Assembly: GCA_903970445.1 (NCBI GenBank)
Contig: CAJCIP010000124.1
Coordinates: forward strand, 1 to 64,000
Length of the DNA: 64,000 nt
Direction of reading: 5' to 3'
Source of the DNA: Verrucomicrobia bacterium Tous-C9LFEB
GTDB taxonomy: Bacteria; Acidobacteriota; Terriglobia; Terriglobales; Acidobacteriaceae
How positions within the stretch are numbered: position 1 is the first letter of the stretch; every line of letters starts with the position of its first letter. Below the pieces are notes generated by a model that did not search any database, was not told the origin of the DNA, and saw only the letters and a list, made by a program, of their open reading frames with translations. Of this stretch, positions 26,616 through 37,666 are shown in pieces. A program made the position numbers and the translations under genes.

Positions 26616-27452
26616 CTATCTCGACTTAAGGAAACCGAGAAGCGCCTTGTTCACCTCAGTTGCATGCGTCCAGTTCAGCCCGTGCGGGCCGCCCTCGACT
26701 ATATGCAGCGTCGCGCCGGGAATCATTGCGGGCAAACGCGAGCCTGAATTTTCCAGCGGGATGGTTTTGTCTGCATCGCCGTGAATCACAAGCGTCGGCA
26801 CATCAATTGCTTTTACGTCGTCGCGGAAGTCTTCCAGCCACGCATCCACGCAGAACAGCGTGGCCTGGTACGACGCCGAGGCCGCGACGTTGAAAAAGTT
26901 CTGTAGCAGGCCATCTGAAGAGTGCGCACTCGATAGTAGCGAGTGGTTGTAGAACATCTTTGCGAAACTTTGCAGAAAGGCGAAGCGATCTTCGTCAATC
27001 TTTTCCTTGATGCTGTCGAAAACCTGTGGGTCGACACCATCAGGATTCGAACCATCTTTGCGCAGCGCTGGAGCGATGGAGCTCATGAAACAGCATTGGG
27101 TGACGCGACCCTGCTGGTACTTGCCCATGTAGCGCGCCACTTCGCCGCCGCCCATGCTAAAGCCGACGATCGCCGCATCCTTCAGATCAAGTTCTTCCAT
27201 CAGCTGTGAAAGATCGCTCGCGAGAGTGTTGTAGTCATAGCCCGTGCTTGGCGCGGAAGAACGTCCGAAGCCGCGGCGATCATACGTGATCACGCGGTAT
27301 CCAGCGGCGAGAAGCGCAAACGACTGCCGCTCCCATGAGCCACCGTTCAGCGGCCAGCCATGGATGAGCACAACGGGGCGTCCAGTACCGCAGTCTTCGT
27401 AATAGATCTGAATGTCTGTGTTATTTTCTTTGCCGACTGTAAGAAATGCCAT
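26616..27452 (-). CDS. Alpha/beta hydrolase, non-heme chloroperoxidase/esterase type
   Basis: A 278-residue cytoplasmic alpha/beta hydrolase of the cofactor-free haloperoxidase-like group. It has VVLIHGWPLNG (oxyanion loop), YDRRGFGRSS, the nucleophile elbow GFSMGGGE, the catalytic Asp in IHGDADKTIP and the His in EGGPHGLNW. Such proteins are generally esterases or perhydrolases; halogenation is incidental. AAGGAGACACAGGC precedes the ATG at 27452, so I reject the longer frame to 27488. It lies downstream of the acpP-fabF terminator and is thus a separate unit. Confidence 0.92.
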   Translation of the reverse strand: MAFLTVGKENNTDIQIYYEDCGTGRPVVLIHGWPLNGGSWERQSFALLAAGYRVITYDRRGFGRSSAPSTGYDYNTLASDLSQLMEELDLKDAAIVGFSMGGGEVARYMGKYQQGRVTQCCFMSSIAPALRKDGSNPDGVDPQVFDSIKEKIDEDRFAFLQSFAKMFYNHSLLSSAHSSDGLLQNFFNVAASASYQATLFCVDAWLEDFRDDVKAIDVPTLVIHGDADKTIPLENSGSRLPAMIPGATLHIVEGGPHGLNWTHATEVNKALLGFLKSR

Positions 27453-27521
27453 GCCTGTGTCTCCTTGATACTCAGCGTTCAGATGCAAACAACAGTCCGA
27501 AAGCCCGGAGAGCTAAAAGCA

Positions 27522-27547
27522 AAACGCCGTGGTTGACCACGGCGTTT
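27522..27547 (-). terminator. Rho-independent terminator of the acpP-fabF unit
   Basis: A perfect 11-bp stem, AAACGCCGTGG/CCACGGCGTTT, with a TTGA loop. It lies about 155 bp past the fabF stop and before the next minus-strand gene. Confidence 0.85.
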
Positions 27548-27701
27548 CCCTATCCTTCTTTCTAGTATAAGAGACTCGAGCGAATTACTGTGCAAAGGAT
27601 ATCGGCAGCGCTTTCATCAACTTACGTGCTCCACCCTCTTGACACTAGTTCCTGCCGGCGAAATCTTGGAAAGCGTTCGCAAAGAACCAGTGCTGACGCG
27701 C

Positions 27702-28958
27702 TTATTCTGCTCCCCAGCGCTTGAAGACAAGCGAGCCATTCGTTCCGCCGAAGCCGAACGAGTTGGACAGAGCGTAGTCGACCTTCGCGGCCTGAGACTT
27801 ATTCGGCACATAGTTCAAGCGGCATCCGGGATCGACGTTTTCGAGGTTCATCGTGGGAGGCACAATCTGATTCTGCAAAGCGAGCACCGTGATGCCGGCT
27901 TCCAGACCGCCCGCGCCGCCAAGCAGATGACCGGTCATTGATTTGGTCGAGCTGACGAGGAGCGTGTGGTTCTTTGCGCGCTCGCCGAAAAGATTCTCGA
28001 TTGCCGTAGATTCCAAAACATCGCCGAGCGGAGTCGAGGTGGCGTGCGCATTCACATAGTCGATCTGGTCCGGCGCGATACCCGCTACGCGTAGAGCGTG
28101 CTTCATCGAGCGCAGGCAGCCTTCGCCTTCCGGAGCCATGCCCGTCATGTGGAAGGCATCGGCACTCATTCCGTAGCCGATAATCTCGGCAAGGATGTTA
28201 GCGCCTCGAGCTTTCGCGAACTCCAGTTCCTCAAGTACAAGGATGCCCGCACCTTCACCAATCACGAACCCGTCGCGGTCCTTATCGAAAGGCCTCGATG
28301 CGTGAGTGGGATCATCGTTGCGTGTGGAAAGCGCCTTCATCGCTGCAAAACCGCCCACCGCGAGCGGGCTGATCGCAGCTTCGGTTCCGCCGGCAAGCAT
28401 GGCATCGGCGTCGCCGCGCTGGATGATACGAAACGCATCCCCAATAGCGTGAGCTGAGGTGGTGCAAGCGGTTGCGGTGGCCTCGTTAGGGCCCTTGGCA
28501 CCGTACCGAATGCTGACGTGACCGGCGGCGAGGTTGATGATGGTCGCCGGAATAAAGAATGGAGAAATCTTTCGCGGACCGCCATTCATCATGTTCGTGT
28601 GTTCACGCTCGATGATGTCAAAACCACCAATGCCCGAGCCAATGTGCACACCAATGTTGTCAGCGTTTTCGGGCGTGATTTTGAGGCCCGAGTGCTTCAT
28701 TGCCTCGTCGGCGGCTGCCAGCGCAAAGTGGATGAAGCGCCCCATTTTGCGGGACTCTTTCTTCTCCACAAAGTTCAGAGCGTCAAAATTTTTGACTTCG
28801 GCGGCAACACGGACTGAGTGACCGGTGAGATCGTATGCAGTGATCTCGGCCATACCGCTTTTGCCCGCAAGCAAACCCTCCCATATTTCGGAAGCGTTGT
28901 TGCCTACTCCGCAAAGCAGCCCCAGCCCCGTTACAACGACGCGGCGCGGTTCCTGCAT
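27702..28958 (-). CDS. fabF: Beta-ketoacyl-ACP synthase II
   Basis: A condensing enzyme of type II fatty-acid synthesis that elongates acyl-ACP with malonyl-ACP. It has 418 residues. The catalytic Cys lies in ATACTTSAHAIG. The two active-site His residues lie in NAHATSTPLGD and SSTKSMTGHLLGGAGG. VVVTGLGLLCGVGN is the usual start and NSFGFGGTN the usual end. It follows acpP on the same strand with three bases between stop and start, a classical pair. Confidence 0.97.
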   Translation of the reverse strand: MQEPRRVVVTGLGLLCGVGNNASEIWEGLLAGKSGMAEITAYDLTGHSVRVAAEVKNFDALNFVEKKESRKMGRFIHFALAAADEAMKHSGLKITPENADNIGVHIGSGIGGFDIIEREHTNMMNGGPRKISPFFIPATIINLAAGHVSIRYGAKGPNEATATACTTSAHAIGDAFRIIQRGDADAMLAGGTEAAISPLAVGGFAAMKALSTRNDDPTHASRPFDKDRDGFVIGEGAGILVLEELEFAKARGANILAEIIGYGMSADAFHMTGMAPEGEGCLRSMKHALRVAGIAPDQIDYVNAHATSTPLGDVLESTAIENLFGERAKNHTLLVSSTKSMTGHLLGGAGGLEAGITVLALQNQIVPPTMNLENVDPGCRLNYVPNKSQAAKVDYALSNSFGFGGTNGSLVFKRWGAE

Positions 28959-28961
28959 TGC

Positions 28962-29204
28962 TTACTTGCCCTTCTGGTTTTTCTCGATGTAGTCAGTCGC
29001 ATCCTTCACGGTCTTGATCTTTTCCGCATCTTCGTCGGGGATCTGAATGTCGAAGGCTTCTTCAAACTGCATCACGAGTTCGACCACGTCCAGCGAATCG
29101 GCGCCAAGGTCTTCCTGAAAGCTCGCGCCTGGGGTAACTTCCGCTTCATCCACCTGAAGCTGCTCGACAATAATCTGTTTTACCTTCTCGTCAACTGCTG
29201 CCAT
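28962..29204 (-). CDS. acpP: Acyl carrier protein
   Basis: An 80-residue acidic four-helix carrier. The Ser in [12 protein letters not shown] receives 4'-phosphopantetheine, made from CoA, whose last biosynthetic enzyme is also in this window. A strong AGAGGAG site stands seven bases before the ATG. It is the first gene of the acpP-fabF unit. Confidence 0.98.
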   Translation of the reverse strand: MAAVDEKVKQIIVEQLQVDEAEVTPGASFQEDLGADSLDVVELVMQFEEAFDIQIPDEDAEKIKTVKDATDYIEKNQKGK

Positions 29205-29375
29205 CGTTCAATCTCCTCTTTCAACATTGTGCTGCGGAATGCGCCGACCCGGCGCGAAAATTCAGAAGCCCCAGTGAGCAAGCATACCCACGCCTTCAGA
29301 CGGTGTAAAGAACGCGCGAGATGTAGCAATCAGGGAATTTCTTGCTTCATCGTCTAACGTTGCACAAGTCCGATA

Positions 29376-30914
29376 TCAATTCGGTTCCTTGCCTTCGGCC
29401 GCAAGTAGCGGCAGCACGGCATGCAAACCGCCTGCGGCTCCGTCGCCCAGCGATGAAGAGCCGTCTTCCACTTGTATATCGCGCAGTGTCCTGTTGATCA
29501 CGCGCGTTCTGGTGTTCAGCTTTTCGATGGTGTTCTGGACGGTTCCAACTTGCTTCTCCATAGAGCCCATTAAGCCTTCAAACTTCTCGAACTCGGACTT
29601 TGCATTTGCAAGAACTTTCCACACCTCATCTCCCTTTTGCTGCATTTCGAGCATGTGGAAGCCCATCTGGAAGCTGTTCAGAATGGCGGAAAGCGTGCTG
29701 GGTCCAGCAATCGTCACCCGGCAATTTTGTTGAATGTCCGCTTGCAACCCGTCGCGACGCATTACTTCCGCATAGAGACCTTCCGTGGGAAGAAACATGA
29801 CCGCGAAAGAGGTTGTCGCCGGTGGAGCAATGTATCTTTCGCAGATGCGCTTTCCTTCGGTTCGGATCGCATTCTCGAAAGCCCTGCCGGCAGTAGCGAT
29901 CTCCGTTGCGCTTCCCTGCGCATACGCGGTCTCAAGCCGCTCCCAGGCTTCGCGTGGAAACTTCGCGTCGATAGGCAGCAATGTCTCGCCCTGTGGCGTT
30001 GGAAACTTCACCGCATATTCGACTACCTCCAGCGTGTTCGCCTTGACGCGCACATTTTGCTGGAACTGGTTAGGCGCAAGCATCTGACTGAGCAGCATAC
30101 CGAGCTGCACTTCAGCGAAGCCGCCACGGGATTTCACGTTGGTGAAAATGCGTGAAAGATCGTCAACTCCGGCCGATAGCTTGGTCATTTCGCCGAGACC
30201 CGCATGCACCTTGGTGAGTTGATCGGTCACCTGCCCAAAGCTTTCCGTCAGGCGCGTCTGCAACGTTGCGTGCAGCTTTTCGTCCACGGTCTGCCGCATC
30301 TCTTCGAGCTTGGCAGCGTTGTTTTCATTAAGTTTGTCGAGCCGACCTTCGACGACGGTACGAAGCTGCTCCTGTTTCTCTGCTTGCAATTTGCCGAGTT
30401 CGTTCAAGCGCAGGTAAAGAGCTTCGCGGCTTTCAGTAGCATGGCGATTGGCATCGCTGCTGAACGCGACGAAACGCTGAGCCATTGCTCCAAGCTGCGA
30501 CTCCACTGCAGAGCGGAGCGCTTCTGCGCCTTGCGCATTATCGCCGCGAAAGCTGTCGAGCCCTTCGCGCAGTGTTTTACCGAGAGTGTTGATGTTGCCG
30601 ACGATCTCCGTCCGCAAAGCGACAGACGCATGCCCAGCAGCTTCAAGGCCCCGAGCAGTATGATCTGCTTGATCGCGGCGCAGTTCTGCCAGCGTGTGGC
30701 GAAGGTGCGCATCGAGCGCCTCTCCACGAGCGTCTGCACGTGCTATCTGGGCGGGAACATCTGCGTTGAGGAGAGCCTCAAAGCGAGTATCGGCAGCGGG
30801 CACAGCAGCCTTCTCCTTGCGAAGAAAGAGCAGCACCAGCATGGCGAGAACCAGGATTTGCGCTACCAGGACTGCAGCAAGCATTCGATTTTCCTTCGCT
30901 TTCAAGCGTAGCAT
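29376..30914 (-). CDS. rmuC: RmuC-family DNA recombination protein
   Basis: A 512-residue protein. A single N-terminal membrane segment spans about 12-30 (LAAVLVAQILVLAMLVLLFL) and a long coiled coil about 40-250. The RmuC nuclease-like domain follows: SRGGFAEVQLGMLLSQML, LLPIDAKFPREAWERL, MFLPTEGLYAEV and GPSTLSAILNSFQMGF. RmuC limits recombination at inverted repeats in E. coli and has an endonuclease-like core with DAK-type residues. The start may instead be the ATG at 30884. It is divergent from the antitoxin gene, with 52 bp between them. Confidence 0.93.
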   Translation of the reverse strand: MLRLKAKENRMLAAVLVAQILVLAMLVLLFLRKEKAAVPAADTRFEALLNADVPAQIARADARGEALDAHLRHTLAELRRDQADHTARGLEAAGHASVALRTEIVGNINTLGKTLREGLDSFRGDNAQGAEALRSAVESQLGAMAQRFVAFSSDANRHATESREALYLRLNELGKLQAEKQEQLRTVVEGRLDKLNENNAAKLEEMRQTVDEKLHATLQTRLTESFGQVTDQLTKVHAGLGEMTKLSAGVDDLSRIFTNVKSRGGFAEVQLGMLLSQMLAPNQFQQNVRVKANTLEVVEYAVKFPTPQGETLLPIDAKFPREAWERLETAYAQGSATEIATAGRAFENAIRTEGKRICERYIAPPATTSFAVMFLPTEGLYAEVMRRDGLQADIQQNCRVTIAGPSTLSAILNSFQMGFHMLEMQQKGDEVWKVLANAKSEFEKFEGLMGSMEKQVGTVQNTIEKLNTRTRVINRTLRDIQVEDGSSSLGDGAAGGLHAVLPLLAAEGKEPN

Positions 30915-30966
30915 CGGGCTGTGAGCAAAACTCGGCGGTTATTATGGAATTGGCATCCGAGGTGCT

Positions 30967-31239
30967 TTGTTGATACAGACCGAGACCATCGAGGTATCAC
31001 TATCCGGTGAAGCCGCCGCGCAGGTTCGCGACGCGGTCGATTCGGGACATGGCTCCGCGAGCGAAGTGATAGTCGATGCTCTTCGTAATTGGCGCCGCGA
31101 CAAGGAAGACCTAGATGTTGAACATCTGAGGGCGGCGTGGGAAGAAGCGCTTCAGGACGATCGTCCGGGCCTTGACCCTGAGCCTATCAATGCACGCTTG
31201 CGTGAGAAATTTCCTCGAACCGTTCACAGCTCCTCGTAA
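30967..31239 (+). CDS. ParD-like type II antitoxin (ribbon-helix-helix)
   Basis: A 90-residue protein beginning with a TTG. The N-terminal strand and helices (TIEVSLSGEAAAQVRDAVDSGHGSA, then SEVIVDALRNW) form a ribbon-helix-helix DNA-binding fold of the ParD/CopG type. The acidic C-terminal half would wrap the toxin. The stop codon is two bases before the start of a ParE-like reading frame, exactly as in parDE operons. That toxin is broken, so this antitoxin now appears orphaned. It could still autoregulate, or neutralise a related ParE elsewhere. Confidence 0.82.
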   Translation: MLIQTETIEVSLSGEAAAQVRDAVDSGHGSASEVIVDALRNWRRDKEDLDVEHLRAAWEEALQDDRPGLDPEPINARLREKFPRTVHSSS

Positions 31240-31241
31240 CA

Positions 31242-31467
31242 ATGAAGCTAGACTACTCAGCCTTCATCGAGAGTGACTTGGAATCTATCGCGAGGTACAT
31301 CTCTCGCCACAATCCACAACGCGCAGCGACCTTCATCGACGAGATCATCGATGAGTTTCAATTGTTCTACGTGCACCTCTGATTCGTTCAGGCTGTTAGC
31401 CGACGTGGTTCGTATAGAGCGTGTTGTACACGGGAGCTGGAATCTTCGGGAGTTTATGGGGTGGCTG
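31242..31467 (+). pseudogene. Decayed ParE/RelE-type toxin
   Basis: The first frame begins MKLDYSAFIESDLESIARYI and continues through RHNPQRAATFIDEIIDEF, the normal N-terminal two helices of ParE. It hits TGA at 31380 after 46 residues. The +1 frame then reads ADVVRIERVVHGSWNLREF from 31399, the normal C-terminal beta-strand and helix of ParE. The middle 25-30 residues of the fold are missing between them. The simplest reading is one internal deletion with frameshift in an approximately 95-residue toxin. No functional toxin can be made from this copy. Confidence 0.75.
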
Positions 31468-31537
31468 CTAGGCAGCCGTAGCTTTCTGCTGTGGTTGAAT
31501 ACTTCTAGAGCACGCTTTGCTCGCTAAGGATTTGTCG

Positions 31538-32224
31538 GTGCGTCTTACGGCTATGTCTCGTGTTTTTGCTGCAGCATTTCTCTTCACGTTTGCCGTAGGC
31601 GCAGCTTCGGCACAGACCCACGTCGGTGGCGAGGTCAACGTCACTCAATTCAAGGACACGTCGGCGCTGAAACCACCTGCCGGGCAGAAGATCGCAATCG
31701 TCGAGTGGGAAGACCTGGAGTGCCCAGCCTGTGCCCACGCTTTCCCCATTGTGCACGTGGCAGCGAGCCATTACCACATCCCGATTGTGCGCTATGACTG
31801 GCCGTTGCAGATGCACATCTGGAGCCGTCAGGCAGCGTACATCGCGCGCTACATCCAGGACAAACTATCGCCCCAGTTGGCCGAAGAATATCGGCGCGAG
31901 GTGTTCGCTTCGCAGTATCAGATCGCCAGCAAAGATGACCTGCAGAAGTTCACGCAGAAGTTCTTTCAGACGAACGGCAAACAGTATCCGTTTGTGCTCG
32001 ATCCGACAGGGCAGTTTGCGAAAGAAGTCGGCGCGGATGAGGCTCTTGCGCTCAAAGCGAACCTGAATCACACGCCCACGATCGTAGTCGTGACCAACAA
32101 CAAGTGGATTGAAGTGACGGACGTTTCGGCGCTATATACAGCGATCGATCAGGCGGAAGCGTCCGTGGCTCATGAAGCTCCTGCGGCCGCAGCGAAGCCG
32201 GCTGCGCGCACAACGCACAGATAA
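31538..32224 (+). CDS. Secreted DsbA-like thioredoxin-fold protein
   Basis: A 228-residue exported protein. A signal peptide covers about 1-26 (ends GAASAQ). A thioredoxin-fold domain has the redox motif CPAC in VEWEDLECPACAHAFP and the cis-proline in NHTPTIVV. An Ala/Pro/Lys-rich tail follows. The insertion of helices between them fits the DsbA/DsbG-like thiol oxidoreductases that form or isomerise disulfides in the periplasm. I choose the GTG at 31538 because AAGGA lies eight bases upstream; the ATG at 31553 keeps the same signal peptide. Confidence 0.88.
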   Translation: MRLTAMSRVFAAAFLFTFAVGAASAQTHVGGEVNVTQFKDTSALKPPAGQKIAIVEWEDLECPACAHAFPIVHVAASHYHIPIVRYDWPLQMHIWSRQAAYIARYIQDKLSPQLAEEYRREVFASQYQIASKDDLQKFTQKFFQTNGKQYPFVLDPTGQFAKEVGADEALALKANLNHTPTIVVVTNNKWIEVTDVSALYTAIDQAEASVAHEAPAAAAKPAARTTHR

Positions 32225-32292
32225 ACATCACGTGGTCTGCGTGGCGGTCAGCTTCGGCTGGCCCTCACGCCTTGACGTGCAGTGTTGAACAA

Positions 32293-32403
32293 GCAGATTC
32301 TCCCGCTACGCGGAAGGATGACGCATTTATGGCTTTGGTGGGCCACTGAAGCCGTTCTGCCTGGGACGCAATACTGAGGTCCTGCCCTCCGCGCAGGATG
32401 ACG
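32293..32403. repeat. Two tandem-oriented REP-like hairpins ending in GATGAC
   Basis: Copy one (32293-32323) is built on CCGCTACGCGG and ends AAGGATGACGC. Copy two (32376-32403) is built on CCTGCCCTCCGCGCAGG and ends ATGACGC. Both lie in the 208-bp gap between the convergent thioredoxin-like and radical SAM genes. Confidence 0.7.
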
Positions 32404-32432
32404 CGGAGAAAGATATTTGCCGAGGCAAAGGT

Positions 32433-33530
32433 TTACTGAATCTGAACGAGTTCGCTTTCACCATGTCCGGCTCCGCCAGGTGTCACGCTTGCGTGTTGTG
32501 GTGCGCGCCAGTGGTCGATATAGCTGACCTGGTGCACGCAGGAGATGGTGCAGTTCGGCGCGCAGCTTTTCTCCGTGAGGAACTCGCGTTTCACCATCTC
32601 GGTGGTGTATTCGGCTATGGGAATGCCGGGGTACCCGCGCTGCTGCGAGCAGTACGACACGAGACCGTTTTCATCCACATACAAATAGCGGGAACCCGCG
32701 CGGCAACGCCAGTCGTTTGGCAAGCCGTTGGCGATGGCTTCCTGAAAGTGGTTGAATCGGGAGTAGCTGCGGCGCGTGAGTCGCCGCACTTCGTCCCAAA
32801 CTTTCCGTTCGCGTTCGCCAAGCGGCTTCAGCTGGCCGGAGCCATCGTGAATGATGCCGATGGTTGAACTGAAGCCAAGCTCCAGTGCGCGCTTGGAAAT
32901 CGTGAGCGCATCCTCGGGATTCGCGGTGCCACCGCCGACGACGGAGTTGATATTGACGTGGAAGTCGGCATGTTCGGCGAGGAACTGGAGCTTCTTGTCG
33001 AGTACCTTGAGCGACTTCTTCGACACTTCGTCCGGCATCACGTTGTCGATGGAGATCTGCATGTGGTCGAGGCCGGCTTTGTTCAGGCGCTCGATGCGAT
33101 CCGGCATGAGGAAGTAGCCGTTGGTGATCATTCCGGCAATGGCGCCGGTCTTGCGGATGCGTGCGATCACCTGGTCAAGCTCGGGATGCAGCAGCGGCTC
33201 ACCGCCGGAAATGGTGATGACGGATGTGCCGAGACGGCCGAGATGATCGATGCGGCGAAGCATCTCATCGATCGGCGTCGGCTTCGAGACATCATCAAAC
33301 TCGTTGCAGTACGTGCACGCAAGATTGCAACGCCGCATTGGCACGATGTGTGCCATGTAGGGGTGCGACGTGGACGCCAGCGCCGAACCGATGCTGCCTA
33401 ACTCCCGCAACCGCCGCGAGGCCGCAATGAGCCGACGACGCGCAGTCATTTTGCGTGCTGCGCGTGCGGTGCCGGATGCGGCTCTTTGCGTCGGTGTAAC
33501 TTCGGGGACGGGCTGGACTTCAGTTTGCAT
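32433..33530 (-). CDS. Radical SAM protein with C-terminal Cys-rich (SPASM-like) region
   Basis: A 365-residue [4Fe-4S]/S-adenosylmethionine radical enzyme. The cluster motif is CNLACTYCNEFDD (about 69-81), followed by the GGEP SAM motif in ITISGGEPLLHPEL. The C-terminal third has further cysteines (WRCRAG, YCSQQ, CAPNCTISC) in a pattern like SPASM or twitch auxiliary-cluster domains. Such domains are common in peptide-modifying or cofactor-building enzymes. The first 50 residues are basic and disordered-looking. No precursor peptide or partner is adjacent, so the substrate is unknown. Confidence 0.85.
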   Translation of the reverse strand: MQTEVQPVPEVTPTQRAASGTARAARKMTARRRLIAASRRLRELGSIGSALASTSHPYMAHIVPMRRCNLACTYCNEFDDVSKPTPIDEMLRRIDHLGRLGTSVITISGGEPLLHPELDQVIARIRKTGAIAGMITNGYFLMPDRIERLNKAGLDHMQISIDNVMPDEVSKKSLKVLDKKLQFLAEHADFHVNINSVVGGGTANPEDALTISKRALELGFSSTIGIIHDGSGQLKPLGERERKVWDEVRRLTRRSYSRFNHFQEAIANGLPNDWRCRAGSRYLYVDENGLVSYCSQQRGYPGIPIAEYTTEMVKREFLTEKSCAPNCTISCVHQVSYIDHWRAPQHASVTPGGAGHGESELVQIQ

Positions 33531-33616
33531 CTACCTTCCCATTCTACAATTTGCGCTTAGCCGCTCATGTATTGAACCGGATACACTTCCAGCGAAGAAG
33601 AAGGCGAGAACGGACC

Positions 33617-35080
33617 ATGCTGAAGATTTCAAGAAGAAAGCTTGCACAACTCATCGGTGGGTCGGCCGCCGCGCTCTCGTTGCCGAAGATTGGACTGGCT
33701 GGGCGTGCTGCCTTCCCGTCATCACCAGATACCCACACCGAGCGCACCTTTCCAGCAGGCTTCCTGTGGGGTTCCGCTACGGCTTCCTACCAGGTAGAAG
33801 GCGCAGTGAAAGAGGGTGGCCGCGGTCAATCGATTTGGGACACCTTTTCGCACACGCCCGGCAAGACACACAACGGTGATACCGGCGACGTCGCGGACGA
33901 CTACTACCACCGCTACAAGCAGGATATCCACCTCATGAAGGAACTCGGGCTGAAGACCTGTCGCTTTTCCGTGGCGTGGTCGCGCATCTTTCCTAACGGC
34001 ACCGGAGCGCCGAACCAGCAGGGCCTCGACTTCTACAAGCGCATGGTGGACTCGCTGCTCGAAGCGGGCGTAGAGCCCTACTGCACGCTGTATCACTGGG
34101 ATCTTCCGCAGACGCTGCAGGACAAAGGCGGCTGGGAAAGCATGGAGACCGTGAAGGCGTTTGCCGACTACGCGGGCTACACGGCCGGCGAGCTTTCAGA
34201 CAAGGTCAAGCATTTTATGACGATGAACGAGATGCGTTCTTTCGTCGAGCTCGGATACGGCAACGGCCTCCATGCGCCCGGCCTGAAGATTGGACCGAAG
34301 CGCCTAGCGCAGCTGACGCACTACGTGGTGCTCGCGCATGGCATGGCCGTGCAGTCCATTCGTGCGAAGGCCGGCGCCGGCGTGAAAATCGGTGTGGCTG
34401 ACAATGTGACCGCGACGACGCCGGTGTTCGAAGCGCCCGCGCACATCGAGGCCGCGCGCAAAGCCATGCGAGAAGAAAACGCGATGTACACCACGGTGAT
34501 GCACGAGGGCCGCTACACCGATTTGTACCTGAAGCGCCTTGGCGGTAACGCTCCGCATTTCACGCCTGAAGAGCTGAAGACGATCGCTTCACCGATGGAC
34601 TTCATCGGCCTGAATATCTACACGGCGTCCTATGTGCGCGCCGCAGACAACGAAGCCGGATTCGTGAACGTGCCTCCACCGTCTTCTTATCCGCACATGT
34701 TCAGTCCGTGGCTCACCATCGGCCCTGAGGCGCTGTACTGGGCTCCGAAGCTGGTGAGTGAAATTTGGAATGTGAAAGAAATGTACATCACCGAAAACGG
34801 CTGCTCGTCAGACGACAAAGTAGCGGCAGATGGTCAGGTGTACGACACCGATCGCGTGATGTATTTGCGCAACTACTTGACGCAGTTGCAGCGCGCCGTA
34901 ACCGAAGGCATACCGGTGAAGGGCTACTTCTGCTGGAGCCTGCTGGACAATTTTGAGTGGGCGGATGGCTACGAGAAAAGGTTTGGCATCGTCTACGTCG
35001 ACTTCAGTACGCAGGAGCGGATTCCCAAGCTCAGCGCAAAGTTCTACAAGGAAACGATTAGGCAGAACGCCGTCTGCTAG
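33617..35080 (+). CDS. Exported GH1 beta-glucosidase
   Basis: A family 1 glycoside hydrolase of 487 residues from the ATG at 33617, hydrolysing beta-linked gluco- or galactosides. A Tat-like leader (SRRKLAQLIGGSAAALSL) suggests export, unusual for GH1 enzymes. The fold is complete: FLWGSATASYQVEGA, YHWDLPQ, acid/base E205 within MTMNEM, nucleophile E393 within YITENG, and WSLLDNFEWADGYEKRFG. The acid/base motif is normally TxNEP; here Pro is replaced by Met. All catalytic residues remain, so activity is expected. It is convergent with ligA. Confidence 0.93.
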   Translation: MLKISRRKLAQLIGGSAAALSLPKIGLAGRAAFPSSPDTHTERTFPAGFLWGSATASYQVEGAVKEGGRGQSIWDTFSHTPGKTHNGDTGDVADDYYHRYKQDIHLMKELGLKTCRFSVAWSRIFPNGTGAPNQQGLDFYKRMVDSLLEAGVEPYCTLYHWDLPQTLQDKGGWESMETVKAFADYAGYTAGELSDKVKHFMTMNEMRSFVELGYGNGLHAPGLKIGPKRLAQLTHYVVLAHGMAVQSIRAKAGAGVKIGVADNVTATTPVFEAPAHIEAARKAMREENAMYTTVMHEGRYTDLYLKRLGGNAPHFTPEELKTIASPMDFIGLNIYTASYVRAADNEAGFVNVPPPSSYPHMFSPWLTIGPEALYWAPKLVSEIWNVKEMYITENGCSSDDKVAADGQVYDTDRVMYLRNYLTQLQRAVTEGIPVKGYFCWSLLDNFEWADGYEKRFGIVYVDFSTQERIPKLSAKFYKETIRQNAVC

Positions 35081-35096
35081 GCTTTGACAAGTCGGC

Positions 35097-37220
<2,124 letters not shown>

Positions 37221-37271
37221 TTATAGGAAGCACGCGATACCCGCGATACACTAGAAGCCAAGGAGTTTGCA

Positions 37272-37544
37272 ATGGCACACATGGTTTTCTGCACGAAGTA
37301 CAAGTCTGAGATGGAGGGCCTCGATGAGCCGCCGTTTGACTCCGACTTCGGTCAGAAGATTTACAAGAATGTGTCGAAGAAAGCCTGGGGCGAGTGGGTG
37401 GAGCGGCAGAAAATGCTGCTCAATGAGTACCGCTTGCAGCCGTGGACGCGCGAAGCTCAGGAGTTTCTTGTGGAGCAGATGAATGAGTTCTTCTTTGGGA
37501 CAGGTGGAGAACTGCCGAAGGAGTTCGTTGCTCCCACGCACTGA
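37272..37544 (+). CDS. Fe(2+)-trafficking protein, YggX-like
   Basis: A 90-residue cytoplasmic protein of the YggX family. It has FCTKYKSEMEGLDEPPF at the start (with the conserved Cys), WGEWVERQKMLLNEYRL and the FFFG-containing tail. YggX proteins protect Fe-S enzymes and may carry labile iron in E. coli and Salmonella. AAGGAGTTTGCA precedes the ATG. It is divergent from ligA. Confidence 0.93.
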   Translation: MAHMVFCTKYKSEMEGLDEPPFDSDFGQKIYKNVSKKAWGEWVERQKMLLNEYRLQPWTREAQEFLVEQMNEFFFGTGGELPKEFVAPTH

Positions 37545-37666
37545 TTCACCACTCCGTCCGTAAGCCTGAACTCAGCAGAAGAGCCAGCTGGGGTGCATGC
37601 TGCATTCCCTCATGTAAACTGGAAGTACCCCGCGCGGGCCATCGTGGCCGGCGCTCCGCAACAAGT

